Part shown: piece by piece, positions 5,561 to 6,020 of the stretch | Position numbering within the stretch: the stretch's first letter is position 1 | Layout of the letters: each line of letters starts with the position of its first letter | Origin: Gammaproteobacteria bacterium | GTDB lineage: Bacteria > Pseudomonadota > Gammaproteobacteria > Steroidobacterales > Woeseiaceae | Length of the DNA stretch: 6,020 bases | Assembly: GCA_003645495.1 (NCBI GenBank) | Contig: QNFK01000136.1 | Span: forward strand, 1 to 6,020 | Direction of reading: 5' to 3' | Position numbers and translations under genes: made by a program | The notes under the pieces: model-generated | What the model was told of the DNA's origin: nothing | The model's database searches: none | Seen by the model: only the letters and a program-made list of their open reading frames with translations

Positions 5561-5905
5561 ATGAAAACAACGAGTTATGCCTCAATAACTGGCGTTTGGA
5601 ACCTTATTAGCATTTCAGTCGTTAACGTTAGTAACGGAGATTGCTGCGCGAAAAGCGCTACAGGGAATGTAATGCGAAACGAGAGGGACGCTCTGGGAGT
5701 TTCAGGAAAATTTGTTCGACGTAAGATGCCGCTCAGGGAAAATATGAAGTTGTCGGTAGCCGGGCAGGTCGACAGCCCCACCGACGCAGATGGAACAGCC
5801 CCGGCAGGTTACAACCCCTACGACCATATTCCCGCGACGCTGCATGACGCAGCTGATACGAACCACGTCGTCAAACTGCAGAGTATTCAATCAGACGCAG
5901 AGTAA
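5561..5905 (+). CDS. Hypothetical small protein, start uncertain (possibly 5744)
   Basis: A 114-codon frame from the ATG at 5561, with no recognisable ribosome site before it. The first half (1-61) has no clear domain. The second half looks more like real coding. An in-frame ATG at 5744 is preceded by AGGGA (5735-5739) four bases away and would give a 53-residue protein, KLSVAGQVDSPTDADG followed by GYNPYDHIPATLHDAADTNHVVKLQ. A further in-frame ATG lies at 5726. No signal peptide, membrane segment or known motif is evident, although a short NPYD-type motif in an otherwise polar small protein is a distinctive mark to search with. The neighbour is the divergent DUF3300 gene. I do not recognise the family and cannot exclude that the frame is open by chance. 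Confidence 0.4.
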   Translation: MKTTSYASITGVWNLISISVVNVSNGDCCAKSATGNVMRNERDALGVSGKFVRRKMPLRENMKLSVAGQVDSPTDADGTAPAGYNPYDHIPATLHDAADTNHVVKLQSIQSDAE

Positions 5906-5983
5906 CCGTCAATGGCAGGCTGCGGGCTTATTAGCCTTGAAAAAAGCCTGGCGGCAAGCTGCGCCCGCATGTTCAATACTCTG
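5879..5983. repeat. Nested inverted repeats at the 3' end of the window
   Basis: CAGAGTATT (5879-5887) pairs with AATACTCTG (5975-5983). Inside it, TGCGGGC (5921-5927) pairs with GCCCGCA (5963-5969), and AGCCTTG (5933-5939) pairs with CAAGCT (5955-5960) with one bulged C. An alternative pair, CAGGCT (5916-5921) with AGCCTG (5945-5950), competes with these. The outer arm overlaps the end of the small ORF. It could fold as a branched RNA or extruded DNA, but no T-run makes it a classic terminator. Confidence 0.4.
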
Positions 5984-6020
5984 ATGTTGTACTCGACCTG
6001 CCGTTAGCACGGAAACAAAG
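5906..6020. other. Non-coding tail of the window
   Basis: No supported gene was found here. The stretch contains the inner arms of the nested inverted repeats and a tiny hairpin CCGT-TAGC-ACGG (6000-6011). Whether it belongs to a small RNA or a gene beyond the window cannot be judged. Confidence 0.35.

Noticed and set aside
5946..5970. GCCTGGCGGC resembling the start of 5S rRNA
   Set aside because: Only the first ten bases match. The downstream conserved 5S segments (such as the CCGAACTCAG region) are missing.
5790..5984. Second plus-strand open frame overlapping the small ORF
   Set aside because: It has no ribosome site, runs through the inverted-repeat region, and its translation has no recognisable features.
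5879..6011. Integron attC-like recombination site
   Set aside because: There are nested dyads, but the RYYYAAC and GTTRRRY core boxes are not found in the needed positions, and no integrase or cassette array is present.

Overview
The window looks like a chromosomal segment of a Gammaproteobacterium or close relative with moderate GC. The evidence is the gene types: a DUF3300 secreted protein, a DUF4440 protein, an SPFH protein followed by an Arc-like regulator, and a bacterial group II PLP decarboxylase. Shine-Dalgarno sites and sigma70-type promoter elements are recognisable. Genus cannot be told from the sequence. I see no mobile element, CRISPR array, tRNA or rRNA.

Layout. Bases 1-87 may hold the 3' end of a plus-strand gene. 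A minus-strand PLP-dependent decarboxylase fills 163-1668. It is separated by a divergent intergenic region (1669-1853) from a small, probably exported DUF4440/NTF2-like protein, best started at a TTG at 1854. Next comes a compact plus-strand cluster: an SPFH/band-7 protein with two membrane segments (2482-3351), a 61-residue Arc-type ribbon-helix-helix protein (3401-3586) and a 51-residue membrane micropeptide (3618-3773). A well-formed promoter (TTGACC, 17-base spacer, CATAAT) lies just upstream of the SPFH gene, and its -10 box sits inside a perfect 17-base palindrome. The cluster converges on a minus-strand DUF3300 gene (3811-5445), which encodes a signal peptide, the DUF3300 domain, a His/Tyr-rich middle and a roughly 240-residue Arg-rich tail. 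The likely intrinsic terminator of that gene lies inside the coding sequence of the 51-residue peptide on the opposite strand. The last 575 bases contain one uncertain small ORF (5561-5905, possibly really 5744-5905) and a dyad-rich stretch.

How the parts may work together. The clearest candidate for an undescribed unit is the SPFH, ribbon-helix-helix and micropeptide cluster with its palindromic operator. A simple hypothesis is that the Arc-like protein represses its own operon by binding the palindrome over the -10 box, while the SPFH protein and the micropeptide act together in the inner membrane. The gene order and the palindrome are seen directly; the regulatory and functional links are inference. 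The decarboxylase and the DUF3300 gene appear to be independent single-gene units.
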